Shown piece after piece: positions 1 through 8,334 of a stretch of 64,000 bases of DNA (the stretch's first letter is position 1; every line of letters starts with the position of its first letter). The position numbers and the translations under genes were made by a program. The stretch is from Ardenticatena sp. (GTDB taxonomy: Bacteria > Chloroflexota > Anaerolineae > Ardenticatenales > Ardenticatenaceae): positions 47,129-111,128 of the forward strand of contig WFOS01000046.1 in the NCBI GenBank assembly GCA_015487975.1, read 5' to 3'. The notes below the pieces were generated by a model. That model did not search any database and was not told the origin of the DNA. It was given only the letters and a program-made list of their open reading frames with translations.

Positions 1-268
1 CAAGTTCCAGTTCATCACGCTGGCCGGATGGCATCTGCTCAACTATCACACCTTCCAGCTGGCACGCGATTACGACCAGCGCGACATGACGGCCTACGTG
101 GAATTGCAACAGGCCGAGTTTGCCGCTGAAAAGGATGGATACACCGCCACGCGCCACCAGCGCGAAGTGGGGACCGGCTACTTCGACACCGTTCTCACCA
201 CGATTACGGGTGGTGAAGCCTCGACGGCGGCACTCCACGGCTCGACCGAAGCCGAGCAATTCCACTAA
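1..268 (+). CDS. aceA: Isocitrate lyase, C-terminal part (5' end outside window)
   Basis: Only the last 88 residues lie in the window; the reading frame is already open at base 2. Isocitrate lyase cleaves isocitrate to succinate and glyoxylate in the glyoxylate shunt. The visible tail has the family's C-terminal pattern: [11 protein letters not shown], then [28 protein letters not shown] and a final GSTEAEQF. The catalytic KKCGH region lies upstream and cannot be checked. A hairpin follows the stop codon and the next gene converges on it. Presence of this gene implies growth on acetate or fatty acids, which is inference. Confidence 0.93.
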   Translation, partial: KFQFITLAGWHLLNYHTFQLARDYDQRDMTAYVELQQAEFAAEKDGYTATRHQREVGTGYFDTVLTTITGGEASTAALHGSTEAEQFH

Positions 269-307
269 ACCGCCACATCCGAGGGAAGCGCCTCCTCTTG
301 ATGTGAA

Positions 308-334
308 CAGCGCCCGCCAAACTGGCGGGCGCTG
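308..334. terminator. Hairpin between convergent aceA and glpX
   Basis: An 11-bp GC-rich stem (CAGCGCCCGCC/GGCGGGCGCTG) with a 5-base loop sits between two convergent genes. There is no good T-run on either side, so it is a likely but weak bidirectional terminator. Confidence 0.55.
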
Positions 335-359
335 TGGCATTCGATGCGGAAGGCTCGCT

Positions 360-1397
360 TTACCAGTCGCGAGCAGGTTCTTCTGCGAAGGATGGTGGTG
401 CGTACGCAATATCACTGATTTTGGAGAGCTTTTCCCAGCGGTGGATGGAATCAACGTAGCGAATCGTGCCGCTTTTGGAGCGCATCACCAGCGAGTGTGT
501 GCGTGCGCCGCCGCTGAAATAGCGTACACCGCGCAGTAATTCCCCGTTCGTGATACCCGTGGCAGCGAAAAAGACGTTGTTCCCTTTCACCAAATCTTCG
601 ATCCCCAACACCAGGTTCAGGTCGTAGCCATGTTCTTCGGCCCAGGCGCGTTCTTCATCATTGCGCGGCCAGAGCTTGCCTTCGATCCCCCCACCCAGAC
701 ATTTGAGCGCTGCGGCTGCGACAACCCCTTCGGGAGTGCCGCCAATACCCATCAGCACGTCTACGCCTGTGCCTGGTAACCCGGTCATAATGGCGCCGGC
801 TACGTCGCCATCGGTGATGAGGCGAATGCGTGCCCCTGTTTCACGAACCTGGCGAATCAGATCCTGGTGGCGTGGACGATCGAGAATGACCACGGTCAGG
901 TCTTCGATGGCCATCCCTTTCGCTTTGGCGATGCGACGCAGGTTTTCGCGTGGTGGCGCTTCGATGTCAATCACATCCTTGGCTTCGGGGCCCACGGCAA
1001 TTTTGTTCATGTAGACGATTTTGCCGGGATTGAACATCGTGCCGCGTTCACTGATGGCCACCACGCTGAGCGCGTTCGAACGGCCAAGCGAGAGGAGGCG
1101 GGTGCCGTCGATGGGGTCTACGGCAACATCGACTTCGGGGGGTTCGCCCGTACCAACACGTTCACCATTGTAGAGCATGGGGGCTTCGTCTTTCTCCCCT
1201 TCACCAATGACAATGATGCCATCCATCTGCACCGTGCTGAGCATGAAGCGCATGGCATCGACAGCAGCCTGGTCGGCACCGTTTTTGTCGCCACGCCCTT
1301 GCCAGCGGGCGGCGGCCATGGCGGCGGCTTCGGTCACACGGACCAATTCGAGAGCAAGGTTGCGGTCGGGTGCGCGGCGGTCGGACGTTTGAGCCAT
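360..1397 (-). CDS. glpX: Class II fructose-1,6-bisphosphatase
   Basis: A 345-residue GlpX-type phosphatase that hydrolyses fructose-1,6-bisphosphate to fructose-6-phosphate in gluconeogenesis. Visible motifs are GEGEKDE (about residues 65-71) and DPIDGT (94-99), the metal- and phosphate-binding elements of the lithium-sensitive phosphatase fold. Length is normal for the family. The ATG at 1397 was chosen because an AAGGAGGTAG ribosome site lies just upstream and the conserved protein begins there; the frame stays open further upstream without conserved sequence. With isocitrate lyase next door and GAPDH elsewhere in the window, this fits a gluconeogenic central metabolism. Confidence 0.95.
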   Translation of the reverse strand: MAQTSDRRAPDRNLALELVRVTEAAAMAAARWQGRGDKNGADQAAVDAMRFMLSTVQMDGIIVIGEGEKDEAPMLYNGERVGTGEPPEVDVAVDPIDGTRLLSLGRSNALSVVAISERGTMFNPGKIVYMNKIAVGPEAKDVIDIEAPPRENLRRIAKAKGMAIEDLTVVILDRPRHQDLIRQVRETGARIRLITDGDVAGAIMTGLPGTGVDVLMGIGGTPEGVVAAAALKCLGGGIEGKLWPRNDEERAWAEEHGYDLNLVLGIEDLVKGNNVFFAATGITNGELLRGVRYFSGGARTHSLVMRSKSGTIRYVDSIHRWEKLSKISDIAYAPPSFAEEPARDW

Positions 1398-1539
1398 TCT
1401 TCTACCTCCTTGTAGAGTATGAAATTTTTTCAGAATTGGTGCCCGTATTATCGTTGGTTTGCCAAATTTGGCGAATAGAAACGCTTTTGGCCTCCCTTTC
1501 CAAGGGCTGGAGCGCCTCACTCACTTTCGGAAAGAACAT

Positions 1540-1567
1540 TTGACAAGGAGGCTCAACCACCTATAAT
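1540..1567 (+). promoter_or_regulatory. Consensus sigma-70-type promoter for the tRNA cluster
   Basis: A perfect TTGACA and TATAAT separated by 16 bases, about 15 bases upstream of tRNA-Thr. Confidence 0.85.
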
Positions 1568-1581
1568 GTTCGCCGCTTCAA

Positions 1582-1654
1582 GCCCACGTAGCTCAGTCGG
1601 TAGAGCACGTTCTTGGTAAGAACGAGGTCACGGGTTCAAGTCCCGTCGTGGGCT
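1582..1654 (+). tRNA. tRNA-Thr (GGT)
   Basis: Complete cloverleaf: 7-bp acceptor GCCCACG/CGTGGGC, anticodon arm CGTTC-TTGGTAA-GAACG and T-loop TTCAAGT. Anticodon GGT. CCA is not encoded. Confidence 0.96.
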
Positions 1655-1681
1655 CTGAACGTTGACAAGAACACATGTGGT

Positions 1682-1754
1682 GGCCCCTTCGTCTAGTGGA
1701 CTAGGATACCGCCCTCTCACGGCGGAGACACGGGTTCGAATCCCGTAGGGGCTA
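1682..1754 (+). tRNA. tRNA-Glu (CTC)
   Basis: Cloverleaf with anticodon arm CCGCC-CTCTCAC-GGCGG, anticodon CTC. The acceptor begins with a G-U pair. T-loop TTCGAAT. CCA is not encoded. Confidence 0.95.
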
Positions 1755-1765
1755 CTCGTGAATAT

Positions 1766-1839
1766 GGGCGCGTAGCTCAGCTGGTTAGAGCGCCACGTTG
1801 ACATCGTGGAGGTCAGAGGTTCGAGTCCTCTCGCGCCCA
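1766..1839 (+). tRNA. tRNA-Val (GAC)
   Basis: Acceptor GGGCGCG/CGCGCCC, anticodon arm CCACG-TTGACAT-CGTGG, anticodon GAC, T-loop TTCGAGT. CCA is not encoded. Confidence 0.95.
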
Positions 1840-1841
1840 CC

Positions 1842-1869
1842 TTGACAAAACGATGCACCTTGCTATACT
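1842..1869 (+). promoter_or_regulatory. Internal promoter ahead of tRNA-Gln
   Basis: TTGACA, 16 bases, TATACT, ending 12 bases before tRNA-Gln. It makes Gln-Leu-Pro a possible second transcription unit inside the tRNA cluster. Confidence 0.75.
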
Positions 1870-1881
1870 CAATAGCCGCAC

Positions 1882-1953
1882 TGCGGGGTCGTCTAATTGG
1901 CAGGACGGCTGACTCTGGATCAGCTAGTCTAGGTTCGAGTCCTAGCCCCGCAG
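1882..1953 (+). tRNA. tRNA-Gln (CTG)
   Basis: Acceptor TGCGGGG/CCCCGCA, anticodon arm GCTGA-CTCTGGA-TCAGC, anticodon CTG, T-loop TTCGAGT. Confidence 0.95.
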
Positions 1954-1960
1954 CTCCCAT

Positions 1961-2044
1961 GCCGATGTGGCGGAACTGGTAGACGCGCTGCGTTCAGGGC
2001 GCAGTGGGCTGACGCCCGTGGGGGTTCGAATCCCTCCATCGGCA
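1961..2044 (+). tRNA. tRNA-Leu (CAG)
   Basis: An 84-base class II tRNA with a long variable arm (GTGGGCTGACGCCCGT region). Acceptor GCCGATG/CATCGGC, anticodon CAG in TTCAGGG. Confidence 0.95.
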
Positions 2045-2068
2045 TTTTTTGTTTGTTTGTCGATGCAT

Positions 2069-2143
<75 letters not shown>

Positions 2144-2150
2144 CTGCCAA

Positions 2151-2186
2151 AAGCCTGCAACGCAAGTTGCAGGCTTCTTTGTTTTC
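2151..2186 (+). terminator. Intrinsic terminator of the tRNA cluster
   Basis: An 11-bp perfect stem AAGCCTGCAAC/GTTGCAGGCTT with a GCAA loop, followed by CTTTGTTTTC. Confidence 0.85.
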
Positions 2187-2295
2187 TCGCGCGAGCAATG
2201 TCTGTTCTTTGTTCTGATGACCGATACCGGTTGACGAGATGCAGAAGGCGAGTATACTCTCTGTGTGTCATCCCCTTATACACCGGGTGAGTATC

Positions 2296-2589
2296 ATGAG
2301 CGACAAGATGCAATCTCACAAGCACAAGGAAGAAATCCTGGCCCGTTTGCGAAGTATCGAAGGGCATGTTCGCGGTATTGCGCGGATGGTGGAGAACGAT
2401 GCCTATTGCATTGACATCATCCAGCAAACGCAGGCAATCAAACGGGCGCTCGACAAGGTGAATCAGTTGATTCTCAACGACCATCTGAATCATTGTGTCA
2501 TCACAGCGATTCGTGGTGATGACCCGTTGGAGCGTGAGCGGGTGCTCAGCGAACTCGCTGATTTGTTCGAAGCACAAAACCGATTGTGA
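2296..2589 (+). CDS. csoR: CsoR/RcnR-family metal-sensing repressor
   Basis: A 97-residue all-helical repressor of the DUF156 family. These proteins bind operator DNA as tetramers and let go on binding Cu(I) or another metal. The Cu-type ligand set is visible: Cys38, His63 and Cys67 (H-x3-C). The N-terminal signature LARLRSIEGHVRGIARMV is typical. The ATG at 2296 gives the usual family length; an earlier in-frame start would add a non-conserved leader. It is followed 21 bases later by a CopZ-like chaperone, which supports a copper role. No P-type ATPase is present here. Confidence 0.9.
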   Translation: MSDKMQSHKHKEEILARLRSIEGHVRGIARMVENDAYCIDIIQQTQAIKRALDKVNQLILNDHLNHCVITAIRGDDPLERERVLSELADLFEAQNRL

Positions 2590-2610
2590 AAGAAGCATAG
2601 GAGGAGTCTC

Positions 2611-2826
2611 ATGAAAACCGAAACGTATGCGGTTCCGTCCATTTCATGTGGGCATTGCGTCATGACCATTCAGCGCGAGCTGAAAGAACTGGAAGGTGTC
2701 ATCGATGTCAAAGCCGACCAGGCGACGAAACGTGTGGTCGTGACGTACGATGCGCCAGCGTCCCATGAAAAAATTGCCGCGCTGATGGAAGAAATCGGCT
2801 ACCCTATTGCGGAAGTGGTTGCCTGA
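2611..2826 (+). CDS. copZ: CopZ-like heavy-metal-associated (HMA) domain chaperone
   Basis: A 71-residue single HMA domain with the metal-binding pair Cys13-x2-Cys16 in ISCGHC. Proteins of this kind carry Cu(I) in the cytoplasm to exporters or regulators. The usual Met before the first Cys (GMxCxxC) is Ile-Ser here, a minor variation. A good AGGAGG site precedes the ATG. It is co-transcribed with the CsoR-type repressor and ends at a strong terminator, so the pair forms a small copper-response operon. Confidence 0.9.
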   Translation: MKTETYAVPSISCGHCVMTIQRELKELEGVIDVKADQATKRVVVTYDAPASHEKIAALMEEIGYPIAEVVA

Positions 2827-2848
2827 GCACACCTAAGGATGGAGATAC

Positions 2849-2878
2849 AAGCCTCACATTTTGTGAGGCTTTTTTTTG
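2849..2878 (+). terminator. Intrinsic terminator after copZ
   Basis: A 10-bp stem AAGCCTCACA/TGTGAGGCTT followed by a run of T. Confidence 0.92.
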
Positions 2879-2918
2879 TACAGAGATGATTGTGTTCTTT
2901 CCTGAGCACCTGCTTGGG

Positions 2919-2947
2919 TTGCCCGCTCTTTCGCTTGTGGGTACAAT
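2919..2947 (+). promoter_or_regulatory. Promoter for the small acidic-tail protein
   Basis: TTGCCC, 17 bases, TACAAT, 31 bases before the ATG at 2979. Confidence 0.6.
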
Positions 2948-2978
2948 GCGGCAGAGTTTGAAGCGAGGAGGAACGACC

Positions 2979-3242
2979 ATGAGTGAGCCAATTGAAATTA
3001 CCATCAACCGTGCGACGAAGACGATGGTCTTCCCAGCCGGTGAGGCGGAGCGTATCAAAGAGATTGCCGGTGGGCGTGTGCGCAAAGTAGGGGCGCTGAC
3101 CAATGCTGGTGGCACAAACCGCTATGTGGCCGGTGGCGATTTGGATGAGTTGGCCGAGTTGCTGCGTGCGGCTGGCTATGTTGTCAATTTGGTAGGGCAG
3201 CCACTCCAGTACGAGGAAGACGACGAGGACGATTGGTTCTAA
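2979..3242 (+). CDS. Small hypothetical protein with acidic C-terminus
   Basis: An 87-residue soluble protein I do not recognise. It has a mixed N-terminal half (MSEPIEITINRATKTMVFPAG), a predicted alpha/beta middle and a highly acidic tail (EEDDEDDWF). There is no signal peptide, membrane segment or Cys cluster. The start at 2979 has a GAGGAGG site 8 bases upstream; an in-frame extension to 2886 would run over the promoter and is rejected. It has its own promoter and terminator, so it is a single-gene unit. Confidence 0.8.
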   Translation: MSEPIEITINRATKTMVFPAGEAERIKEIAGGRVRKVGALTNAGGTNRYVAGGDLDELAELLRAAGYVVNLVGQPLQYEEDDEDDWF

Positions 3243-3277
3243 ACGCCGTAGGAGTCGCTCAGGTTTTTTTCAACATC

Positions 3278-3304
3278 AAGCGCGGAGTTGCCCGCGCTTT
3301 TTGC
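3278..3304 (+). terminator. Intrinsic terminator
   Basis: Stem AAGCGCGG/CCGCGCTT with a short loop and trailing T, only 17 bases before the next start codon. Confidence 0.8.
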
Positions 3305-3320
3305 TTGTGGGAGGAGCGCG

Positions 3321-4244
3321 ATGCAAACTTTGCTGGTACAACGTCTGCGTTCTCATTTGAGACTGGAACGCCTGTATGAAATTTTTGTGCAGGTGTTGCT
3401 GATTTTGGCAGGGGCGGTCATTGCCGCTTTTGGCTATGTGGCGTTTCAAATGCCGTTCAATTTGGCGGCAGGTGGTATCAGTGGGATTGCCATCCTCGTC
3501 AACCATTTTACCGGTTTTCCCAACGGTGTGTTCTATATGCTGGTCAATATTCCCCTGTTTGCGTTGGGGTTTCGCTATTTGGGAGGACGCCAATTCCTCT
3601 GGAAGACGATTTTGGCCGTTATTCTCTTTTCTGCGGCTATCGATGTGCTCAGTGTTTGGTTGCCCCAAGTTGTTGCGCCGTTTCCGCTCGCGCAGGATAT
3701 GCTGCTCAATGCGCTCTATGCCGGTGTCATGGGGGGCATTGGTGGTGGGTTGATTTATCGTGCTGGCGGCACGATCGGTGGCACTGCCATTTTGGGGCGT
3801 ATTATCCAAAAGAAGACTGGTTTCCCACTCAGCCAGGTCTATTTTTATAGTGACGGGCTCATTATTCTGAGTGCTGGCCTTGTTTTTGGATGGGAGCTTT
3901 CGTTGTATGCATTTTTGACCCTCTTTTTGAGTGGGATTGTGTCTGATTACGTGCTGGAAGGTCCCAGCTCTATCCGTTCGGTATTGATTGTGACGGATAT
4001 GCCGCAGCCGCTTGCCAAGGCACTCATCGAAGAAACTGGGCATGGGGTGACTGCGTGGCAGGTGGTGGGGGGCTATACTGGCGAAACGCATACCATACTC
4101 TGGTGTACGATCAACCGTCCACAGGTGCAAACAGTCAAGCGGGTTGTGGCTGAGGTAGACCCCCGTGCGTTCATGGTCATTGCGCAAGGGCATCAGGCAT
4201 TGGGCTATGGGTTCGACCCGCTGCGCAAACCAATTGCCGAATAA
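3321..4244 (+). CDS. YitT family membrane protein (DUF161 + DUF2179)
   Basis: A 307-residue integral membrane protein. After a short cytoplasmic N-terminus, five or six hydrophobic segments (about residues 20-205) include the family's AAGGISGIAIL and GGTIGGTAILG glycine-rich loops. The C-terminal ~90 residues form the soluble DUF2179 domain (SIRSVLIVTD through GYTGETHTILWCTI). YitT proteins are widespread in Firmicutes and relatives; no substrate is established. The ATG at 3321 follows GGGAGGAGCG. It stands alone between two terminators. Confidence 0.9.
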   Translation: MQTLLVQRLRSHLRLERLYEIFVQVLLILAGAVIAAFGYVAFQMPFNLAAGGISGIAILVNHFTGFPNGVFYMLVNIPLFALGFRYLGGRQFLWKTILAVILFSAAIDVLSVWLPQVVAPFPLAQDMLLNALYAGVMGGIGGGLIYRAGGTIGGTAILGRIIQKKTGFPLSQVYFYSDGLIILSAGLVFGWELSLYAFLTLFLSGIVSDYVLEGPSSIRSVLIVTDMPQPLAKALIEETGHGVTAWQVVGGYTGETHTILWCTINRPQVQTVKRVVAEVDPRAFMVIAQGHQALGYGFDPLRKPIAE

Positions 4245-4265
4245 CATGTTGTTGCATTGGCAGAA

Positions 4266-4294
4266 AAACGGGCGCTCATCGCGAGCGCCCGTTT
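4266..4294. terminator. Bidirectional terminator between convergent genes
   Basis: A 9-bp GC stem CGGGCGCTC/GAGCGCCCG flanked by AAA and TTT, so it can serve the YitT gene on one strand and the lipase-like gene on the other. Confidence 0.8.
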
Positions 4295-4322
4295 GCTTTG
4301 GCGGCCGAGCCCGTGAATGCCG

Positions 4323-6305
4323 CTAGCGGTTGCCGTAGAGGTTCATTTCGCTGTTGCGGCTGTAATCGCTGGTTTGTGCGGGATCGCGCATGGACGATGT
4401 GTGGCACCAGCCTTCTTTGTGCCCATGATTGACGCCATAGGCCAGCTGGCCAGCCCATTTTTCGACAACGCCATCCTCAGGATCGTCGAGAATGGGGTCG
4501 GTGGCCATGCTGCAGTAGTCCCAGCGCCACCAGACTTCCTTGTCCGAGGTGGTCCAGTAATGCACGCGGCTACGCGCCCACGAAGGAATCCCCGAAAGCC
4601 AGAGTGCCGCGCCATCGTAGGTCAGATCCCAGTTGGAGCCACACCCCACACCGAAGATTTGGCCCAACAGCGCCAAGTTGCCGGCCAGTGCCGTTCCCTG
4701 ATAGGGCGTCCCCACCGATTGAATCAGGCGTGAGCCGCTGGAATAATCCAACCCGCTCCAATAATAGGTGTAGAGATGCAGAGACGCAGCCCCACCCTGG
4801 CTGTGCGCAACGATACCGAAGGATGGGAATTGTGCCCCGAAATCGCGAATGAGGCGGGCGAACTCATCGTGCGAGCGGTTTTGGTTGTAGTCTTGGAAGA
4901 CAGCGTAGTTGGTGAAGTTTGATGTCGGCCAGGGATTGCTTCCCGAACAGTAGCCGTGCACCAGCATCAATTTGCCGCCGCTGGTCATGGGGCGTATGCC
5001 GCCATCAGGGCGAGGCCCCATCAGCATGTCGTCGGTTATCGTGCTGACGCGCTGTGTTGCTACTTTGGGCATGCTGAACGTCACGAGATCCATCGTTGCG
5101 CTACTGGTCAGTGGAATGTGGGTGTTGCGGTCTTGCAAGCGAACGTTGCGCAGTGTGTACGGGGGCCGAACATTAGCATAGCCTAACCAGCGTGTATCGA
5201 ACGTGAGCATTGCCAGCCCGTTTTGCACTTCGCTCATGCCGCCGATCCAGGCTGCTGGCGTCGGTTTGCCGTTCGTCCCTATGCCCCACACTTCGGCATA
5301 GGCTTTCACAATTGTCCCATCGGCGACCCCTTGCACTGGCAGGCTCAAGCGCAGGCGGACATCATCCACCGGAACACCGATCGCTTGCTTGCCGAGCGAC
5401 GCCGTCGCCTCGATCACCGGGAAGAGATGCTGGCTCGTGCGCATGAAGGCCGTCCCATCGGGGGCAACAGCATTCAATACCACTTGCGCCGTATATGTGC
5501 CAGCCTGGCGTGCCATGAACGTCGCACCGTAGATGCCATCGTTGGGTTGTTTGTCGCCGTGGCGTCCATCGTCGTACATCGCCAGCGAGAGTTCACGCCC
5601 ATCAGGTTGCTGGACACGCGCATACAGCGTTTGTTTTGCGGTGCGAAGCGGTGTGGGGGCTTCGCCATCCACAGCATTCGCATCATCATAGAGATACGCG
5701 ACCAGCCCGATTTCCTGCCCAACGCGCAGGTTGTAATCGCGCAGGTGAGCATACAGCCGGTAGGGGCTATCACTGCCGACGATGATGTAGCCGTCGGGCG
5801 TTGCACCGCGGGCTGTGCTCGTGGGCGCCGTCACCGAGACCGTCCATGTGCCCGTTGGTGCTGTGCCGTCGAAGCGATAGACCGTTGCCGGGTAGGACGC
5901 GCCGTCGAAGCCGAAGGTGCTCTCGGTGGCGGTTGCGTTTTCGAGTTTGAGCGGCGCGGTGCCTGGCGAGCGGACTTCGAGCGTCCAATCGTCACTGTGG
6001 GGGGAAAGCACGACAAACGTGAGATCTTCGGTGCTATCCAGCGGGATAGCCGTTTGCCAGCGCCATGTACCGTTCAGATCACGAACGAGGTGCACAGGCA
6101 GCATGGCAGAATGTGACCGGATCCCCAGGCGCTCAGGCGAGGGAAGCGCAGTGAGGCCAGCGGTAACGTCGTCCGCGGGGCCGGCCACTTGTTTGAATAG
6201 CGGCGAATTGGCCTGCGCGGTGGGGGAGCCGCCCACAGGCCCGGCAACGACGAAGAGCACCGCCATGACAAGAAGTGCGAGGAACAACCGAGTGGTTCGC
6301 ATCAT
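4323..6305 (-). CDS. Secreted lipase-like alpha/beta hydrolase with N-terminal beta domains
   Basis: A 660-residue exported protein. A signal peptide (RTTRLFLALLVMAVLFVVA, cleavage near residue 30) is followed by ~400 residues of beta-rich, extracellular-type sequence. A C-terminal alpha/beta hydrolase follows. The hydrolase shows the nucleophile elbow AHSQGG (Ser about 502), an oxyanion-type LVHGYCSGS about 55 residues earlier, and plausible Asp (DPEDG, ~611) and His (GHKEGWCH, ~627-629). Triacylglycerol lipases share this elbow and the VGTPYQGT strand. Substrate is not deducible. It appears monocistronic. Start at 6305 or the adjacent ATG at 6302. Confidence 0.8.
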   Translation of the reverse strand: MMRTTRLFLALLVMAVLFVVAGPVGGSPTAQANSPLFKQVAGPADDVTAGLTALPSPERLGIRSHSAMLPVHLVRDLNGTWRWQTAIPLDSTEDLTFVVLSPHSDDWTLEVRSPGTAPLKLENATATESTFGFDGASYPATVYRFDGTAPTGTWTVSVTAPTSTARGATPDGYIIVGSDSPYRLYAHLRDYNLRVGQEIGLVAYLYDDANAVDGEAPTPLRTAKQTLYARVQQPDGRELSLAMYDDGRHGDKQPNDGIYGATFMARQAGTYTAQVVLNAVAPDGTAFMRTSQHLFPVIEATASLGKQAIGVPVDDVRLRLSLPVQGVADGTIVKAYAEVWGIGTNGKPTPAAWIGGMSEVQNGLAMLTFDTRWLGYANVRPPYTLRNVRLQDRNTHIPLTSSATMDLVTFSMPKVATQRVSTITDDMLMGPRPDGGIRPMTSGGKLMLVHGYCSGSNPWPTSNFTNYAVFQDYNQNRSHDEFARLIRDFGAQFPSFGIVAHSQGGAASLHLYTYYWSGLDYSSGSRLIQSVGTPYQGTALAGNLALLGQIFGVGCGSNWDLTYDGAALWLSGIPSWARSRVHYWTTSDKEVWWRWDYCSMATDPILDDPEDGVVEKWAGQLAYGVNHGHKEGWCHTSSMRDPAQTSDYSRNSEMNLYGNR

Positions 6306-6454
6306 TGCACCCTTCCTATTCAGTTGGTTGACACGTGACGGGCAGCAAAGAGAGAGCGGTGACGGCAAAATCCTCGTGAAAAGGGAGAAGACGGGCTCGG
6401 TCGCACACGAGGTAAAGGGGAATGTATCATTTTTGAAAATGAATTGCAAATGCA

Positions 6455-6491
6455 AAAACAAAACGGCGTACCCTGTACTGTACGCCGTTTT
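6455..6491 (-). terminator. Intrinsic terminator of the DsrE-family gene
   Basis: On the minus strand a 12-bp stem AAAACGGCGTAC/GTACGCCGTTTT is followed by a T-rich run (GTTTTTGC). Confidence 0.85.
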
Positions 6492-6510
6492 GTGCGGGCG
6501 GATATTTTGT

Positions 6511-6867
6511 TTAGAACGTGAGCACCTGATACCCTTCCTTCAACAAAGTGCGTACACTAGGATGCCCATCATGCTCGTCCAGTAGGCGTACACCGCACGC
6601 TTGCACGGTATCATGGACACCAAAGGCTTTGGCGCAAAAGAGGCACGCCCCATCTACCGCAGGCAGGACCTGTTGAAAGAGGGTATGTCGCTTGTGGTTG
6701 GGGTTGGTCAGCTCGGGTATCCAACGTGTGCCGGCACCATCGAAAATGAGGCGCACATCATCACCTGCTTCCAGGCTTTCACGTACGACTTCCATGGCAT
6801 TGACCACGCGTCCCAAATCGGCATGGGTGTCGGTATCCGCCAATACAATGACAGCAAGTTTCAGCAT
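6511..6867 (-). CDS. DsrE-family protein
   Basis: A 118-residue single-domain protein resembling the DsrE/YchN fold, with MLKLAVIVLAD at the start, an AMEVVRESLEAGDDVRLIFDGAGT helix-strand unit and a CLFCAKAFGV segment followed by ACGVRLL. DsrE-like proteins act in sulfur relay or as small oligomeric proteins of unknown role. The Cys residues of CLFC and ACG fall where sulfur-carrying Cys lie in some members, but no partner Dsr/Tus genes are nearby, so sulfur transfer is not claimed. The ATG is preceded by GGAGGGATTCAC. Single-gene unit. Confidence 0.75.
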   Translation of the reverse strand: MLKLAVIVLADTDTHADLGRVVNAMEVVRESLEAGDDVRLIFDGAGTRWIPELTNPNHKRHTLFQQVLPAVDGACLFCAKAFGVHDTVQACGVRLLDEHDGHPSVRTLLKEGYQVLTF

Positions 6868-6980
6868 GTGAATCCCTCCGAATTCGAGCTAGGAGTCGTG
6901 CGTGATAGAGGCAGAAACAGGGCGTTTTCTTACATGCGATCATGCAAACGGGGCGACAACCAGGTCGCCCCGTTCCTCGT

Positions 6981-8318
6981 TCAGGCGAGAATACGCAATT
7001 CTGCGTAGAGACGCTCGATTTGTTTGGTGATCGATGACCAGCCAAAGCGTTCGGCACGTTCGACGCCATTGCGCCCCATGGCACGTCGGCGTTCCACATC
7101 GTTCAAGAGCTCCAGAATGCGGTCGGCCAGAATGTCGGGGCGGCGTGGTGGCACGAGATACCCCGTGACGCCATCCTGGACGGTGTATGTGAGACCGCCC
7201 ACATCGCTGGCGATAACGGGCGTTCCACATGCCATGGCTTCCAGCGCGACCATGCCGAAACTTTCGTAGTGGCTGGGCATCACCACCATTTCAGCCGCCG
7301 AATAGAAGTAGGGCAACGTGTCCTGGCTTTGCGCACCCAGGAACGTAACCACATCTTCGATTCCCAGTTCGGCACGCAAAACATGCAGACGGCGCATTTC
7401 GGCTGTAAGCGCCTGGGCGGCGTCTTCGGCACTGCCACCAATGATGCTCAGGCAAAGTCGTTCGCGCCATGCTGGCTCACGCCGTACCACCTCGGCAATC
7501 GCTTCGATGAGGGCGTCGATCCCTTTCAGCGGATCGATACGCCCCACAAACAGGATGAGTTTGTGCTCATCCGGAATACCAAGCAGACGACGGGCTTCTC
7601 GTTTGGGGATGGGATGGAACAGGTCCAGATCGACGCCGCATGGAATGACTTCGATGCGTGACGGATCGGCGGGGTAATGTTCGAGAATCTGGGCGCGATC
7701 AATTGGTGTGGCTGCTACGAGCCGCTCGACAGCGTGGGCAATCTGGGCTTCACTGCGAATGCGAATATCCAGTTCGCGTTCGGCAGTGCTCCGTGCAACA
7801 GCATTTTTCATGACGCCTAGTGTGTGGTACATGTGAACGATGGGAGCGCCCCAGGCTTCGCGCAAGGCTTGTGCCACCAGGCCACTCAGCCAGTAGTGGC
7901 TGTGAATGATGTCGTAGGTGTGTCCTTCGAGTGCTGCAAAACGCAAAACGTTTTCGGTGAATTCCGGCAGATAGCGGTAGAGTTCATTCTTGCCGATGTG
8001 GCGCACAGGTCCTGCGACAATGTGAATGACGCGCACATTGTCGCTCATTTGCACGATGAGGGGGCGTGCCATATTTTCGGCGTGGGTGAAGATATCCACC
8101 TGCCAGCCACGTGCCCCCAATTGGCGGCTGAGCTCACGGACATAGACATTCATGCCGCCGGTGTGTTTGCCGCCCAGCATGGCAAGTGGGCATGTGTGAA
8201 CGCTGAGCATGGCGACACGCCCGCGCGGCACCATGCGCCAGCGGATGGTTTCTTGTGGTGGATGGGTCGTCGAGAAGACTTCCCCTATTTGATGACAGCA
8301 CTCTGTTTCGATATGCAC
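6981..8318 (-). CDS. Glycosyltransferase family 4 (sucrose-synthase/MshA-like)
   Basis: A 445-residue retaining GT-B glycosyltransferase. The N-terminal domain shows the acceptor-side GGKHTGGMNVYVREL loop typical of MshA and sucrose-phosphate-synthase-like enzymes. The C-terminal domain has ILFVGRIDPLKG and the ESFGMVALEAMACGTPVIAS nucleotide-sugar motif (E-x7-E). I chose the GTG at 8318 because GAAGGAGGTC lies 5 bases upstream; a longer frame upstream runs into the neighbouring gene. It lies 16 bases after the FemAB-like gene, so the two form an operon. The acceptor cannot be named. Confidence 0.87.
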   Translation of the reverse strand: MHIETECCHQIGEVFSTTHPPQETIRWRMVPRGRVAMLSVHTCPLAMLGGKHTGGMNVYVRELSRQLGARGWQVDIFTHAENMARPLIVQMSDNVRVIHIVAGPVRHIGKNELYRYLPEFTENVLRFAALEGHTYDIIHSHYWLSGLVAQALREAWGAPIVHMYHTLGVMKNAVARSTAERELDIRIRSEAQIAHAVERLVAATPIDRAQILEHYPADPSRIEVIPCGVDLDLFHPIPKREARRLLGIPDEHKLILFVGRIDPLKGIDALIEAIAEVVRREPAWRERLCLSIIGGSAEDAAQALTAEMRRLHVLRAELGIEDVVTFLGAQSQDTLPYFYSAAEMVVMPSHYESFGMVALEAMACGTPVIASDVGGLTYTVQDGVTGYLVPPRRPDILADRILELLNDVERRRAMGRNGVERAERFGWSSITKQIERLYAELRILA

Positions 8319-8334
8319 GGTTGACCTCCTTCTC

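Noticed and set aside
867..1415. Plus-strand open frame of about 180 codons opposite glpX
   Set aside because: His-rich mirror of a conserved gene; no start signals.
1657..1681. Third promoter in the tRNA cluster before tRNA-Glu
   Set aside because: TTGACA is present but there is no -10 box at a workable distance before the tRNA.
4102..4250. Minus-strand open frame opposite the YitT gene as a nuclease-like gene
   Set aside because: Gln- and His-rich mirror of a membrane protein with no motif.
5223..6116. Plus-strand open frame of about 300 codons opposite the lipase-like gene
   Set aside because: Cys- and Arg-rich composition with no domain, antisense to a secreted protein with signal peptide and catalytic elbow.
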